Below, one piece after another: positions 62,900-64,000 of a stretch of DNA of 64,000 nt. A program made the position numbers and the translations under genes. Position 1 is the first letter of the stretch, and each line of letters opens with the position of its first letter. The stretch is from NCBI RefSeq assembly GCF_022836475.1, contig NZ_BQXH01000001.1, positions 1 to 64,000 on the forward strand, in the 5' to 3' direction. Source of the DNA: Ligilactobacillus pabuli. GTDB lineage: Bacteria; Bacillota; Bacilli; Lactobacillales; Lactobacillaceae. Under the pieces are notes generated by a model, which saw only the letters and a list, made by a program, of their open reading frames with translations, did no database searches and had not been told where the DNA came from.

Positions 62900-63928
62900 C
62901 TAATGTGTGAGCTGTTGCTGGAAGGCAAGCAGCTTTTCAGATAAAAAGACGTTTTCATGGTGCAAGTCGCTGATCGAGCGACAGCCTAGTAATAACATGA
63001 TTTTAGCAACTTCAATTTTTAAGTCTTTAATTAATTGATCCAATCCTGCGTCACCTTGTTTGATCAAAGTATGTAGGAATAGGCCAGAGATCCCCACGTT
63101 ATCTGCACCAAGTACTAAACATTTCACAATATCCAAAGCATTTCTAATACCGCCAGAAGCTGTAATTGAAAAGTTCTCCCGGTATGCTTGGACTGCAAGT
63201 AAAGATTTAGCCGTGCTTAATCCGCTATCCGCCATGAAAGAATATTCTTTTCGATGGCGGCGTTGATTTTCGATCGTGACAAAATTGGTACCGCCATGGC
63301 CAGCTAGATCAACATATTTGACACCGATTTGTTGCAATTTATTTAATGTCTTTGGTGTTAAACCCATGCCGACTTCTTTGACAATAACCGGAACTGGACA
63401 TTCGTCAACTAACTGCTTAAGGTTTTCTAACCAATAAAACGAGCGGTCACCTTCAGGCATGACAAGTTCCTGTGCGGGGTTCAGATGAATTTCTAGCGCT
63501 TGAGCATTCGTCATAGCGATTGCCTTTAACGCGTGATCAAGGCCGTGTGAGGCTCCTAAGTTCGCTAAAATCATCCCAGTCGGATCATTTTGCCGCACAA
63601 CCTGAAAGGAAGAGACAGCAGTTGAATCGGCCAGAGCGACGCTTTGAGATCCAGTTGCTAGCGCAAGACCATTTGCGGCGGCGATTTTAGCCAAGCGGGC
63701 GTTTAATTTGCCGGTTTCTGGACTGCCGCCTGTCATTGCATTAATAAAGAAAGGAGCTGCAATTGGATAATTTGCTAACTTAGTTGAGATGTCAATTTCG
63801 TCTAAGGCTAATTCTGGTAGGCTATCAAACATTAATTGAACCTCATTCAGGTCAGTTTGGGCATTTTCTTGATACTGTTTTTCGGCAATAATAACATGCT
63901 CATCTTTTCGGTGGGCCTGAATATTCAT
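62900..63928 (-). CDS. fni: Type 2 isopentenyl-diphosphate delta-isomerase
   Basis: FMN-dependent enzyme that interconverts isopentenyl and dimethylallyl diphosphate. 342 aa: AHRKDEHVIIAEKQY start, FINAMTGGSPETGKLN, ATGSQSVAL, the NLGASHG and EIHLNPAQELVMPEGDR segments, KEVGMGL and SGGIRNALDIVKCLVLGAD for FMN and substrate binding. AAAGGAG upstream of ATG. It follows the gene at 63947 by 18 nt; such genes form the mevalonate operon in lactobacilli. Confidence 0.96.
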   Translation of the reverse strand: MNIQAHRKDEHVIIAEKQYQENAQTDLNEVQLMFDSLPELALDEIDISTKLANYPIAAPFFINAMTGGSPETGKLNARLAKIAAANGLALATGSQSVALADSTAVSSFQVVRQNDPTGMILANLGASHGLDHALKAIAMTNAQALEIHLNPAQELVMPEGDRSFYWLENLKQLVDECPVPVIVKEVGMGLTPKTLNKLQQIGVKYVDLAGHGGTNFVTIENQRRHRKEYSFMADSGLSTAKSLLAVQAYRENFSITASGGIRNALDIVKCLVLGADNVGISGLFLHTLIKQGDAGLDQLIKDLKIEVAKIMLLLGCRSISDLHHENVFLSEKLLAFQQQLTH

Positions 63929-63946
63929 GTTAAATCTCCTTTCAGA

Positions 63947-64000
63947 TCAATCGATCACATTGTGGACTTGCAGATTTAATGGTTCAATGTCTGCGTGACG
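63947..64000 (-). CDS. mvaK2: 3' end of an upstream gene, probably phosphomevalonate kinase
   Basis: The last 17 codons and stop of a minus-strand gene cut by the window edge; the product ends ADIEPLNLQVHNVID. A terminal I-x-PL-x-V pattern is found in phosphomevalonate kinases, and mvaK2-fni is the usual order in lactic acid bacteria. Identity therefore rests mainly on context. Confidence 0.5.
   Translation of the reverse strand, partial: RHADIEPLNLQVHNVID

Noticed and set aside
1-64000. Insertion sequences, prophage genes, CRISPR array, rRNA operon
   Set aside because: No transposase, integrase, Cas protein, regularly spaced repeats or rRNA sequence was found on reading both strands.

Overview
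The window is chromosomal DNA of a low-GC Gram-positive bacterium, almost certainly a member of Lactobacillaceae (genus not resolvable by eye). The basis is an AT-rich sequence with strong AGGAGG ribosome-binding sites and many TTG/GTG starts, lactobacillus-type gene blocks (efp-yqhY-nusB, xseA-xseB-ispA-tlyA-argR-recN, pnp-rnjB-tuf-tig-clpX), mevalonate-pathway genes (mvaS, type 2 isopentenyl-diphosphate isomerase, end of a probable phosphomevalonate kinase), a C69 dipeptidase and an L27 protein with a Prp-cleaved leader. I see no insertion sequence, prophage, CRISPR array or rRNA operon. It is mostly conserved core genome with a few lineage-specific islands.

Layout. 0-5 kb: peptide deformylase (minus), then a lactate-dehydrogenase-like protein without catalytic residues, a UPF0223 protein, an inositol-monophosphatase-family protein and TypA. 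5-12.5 kb: YlaN, FtsW, pyruvate carboxylase, YlbG, RsmD, CoaD and a SepM-type PDZ/Lon protease. 12.6-17.3 kb: the DNA-uptake genes comEA, comEB, comEC and then holA. 17.3-28 kb: divergent rpsT/rpsO, pnp, an unusually long structured leader in front of RNase J2, a TPR protein, tuf, tig and clpX. 28-34.8 kb: 6-phosphogluconate dehydrogenase, an ArlRS-like two-component system, YidC and acylphosphatase (minus), and mvaS.

34.9-38.5 kb is the least explained part: four genes I cannot assign with confidence. The first has a central segment that resembles the competence regulator ComK and sits behind a sequence very like the one upstream of comEA. The other three form a tight unit, the last with a dUTPase/MazG-like look. 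It is followed by tRNA-Arg(TCT) and a gene-poor stretch.

39-49 kb: rplU-prp-rpmA, an M24B Xaa-Pro peptidase, efp-yqhY-nusB, then xseA-xseB-ispA-tlyA-argR-recN. A gap lies where folD often sits in lactobacilli. 48.9-54.2 kb: lexA with a LexA box shared with divergent ynzC, then yneF, plsC (minus), a methyltransferase, a GIY-YIG protein, and rpsB-tsf separated by an intrinsic terminator. 54.3-64 kb: a degenerate metallo-beta-lactamase-fold protein and PepD (minus), lysA, a yitU/yitV/yitW-like group, an orphan FtsX-like membrane protein translationally coupled to an RsmF-type RNA methyltransferase, and the fni-mvaK2 end of a mevalonate operon.

Many coding starts were moved downstream of the longest open frame because the ribosome-binding site or a promoter lies inside the longer frame. 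All functions are assigned by reading motifs and family resemblance; no database search was run.
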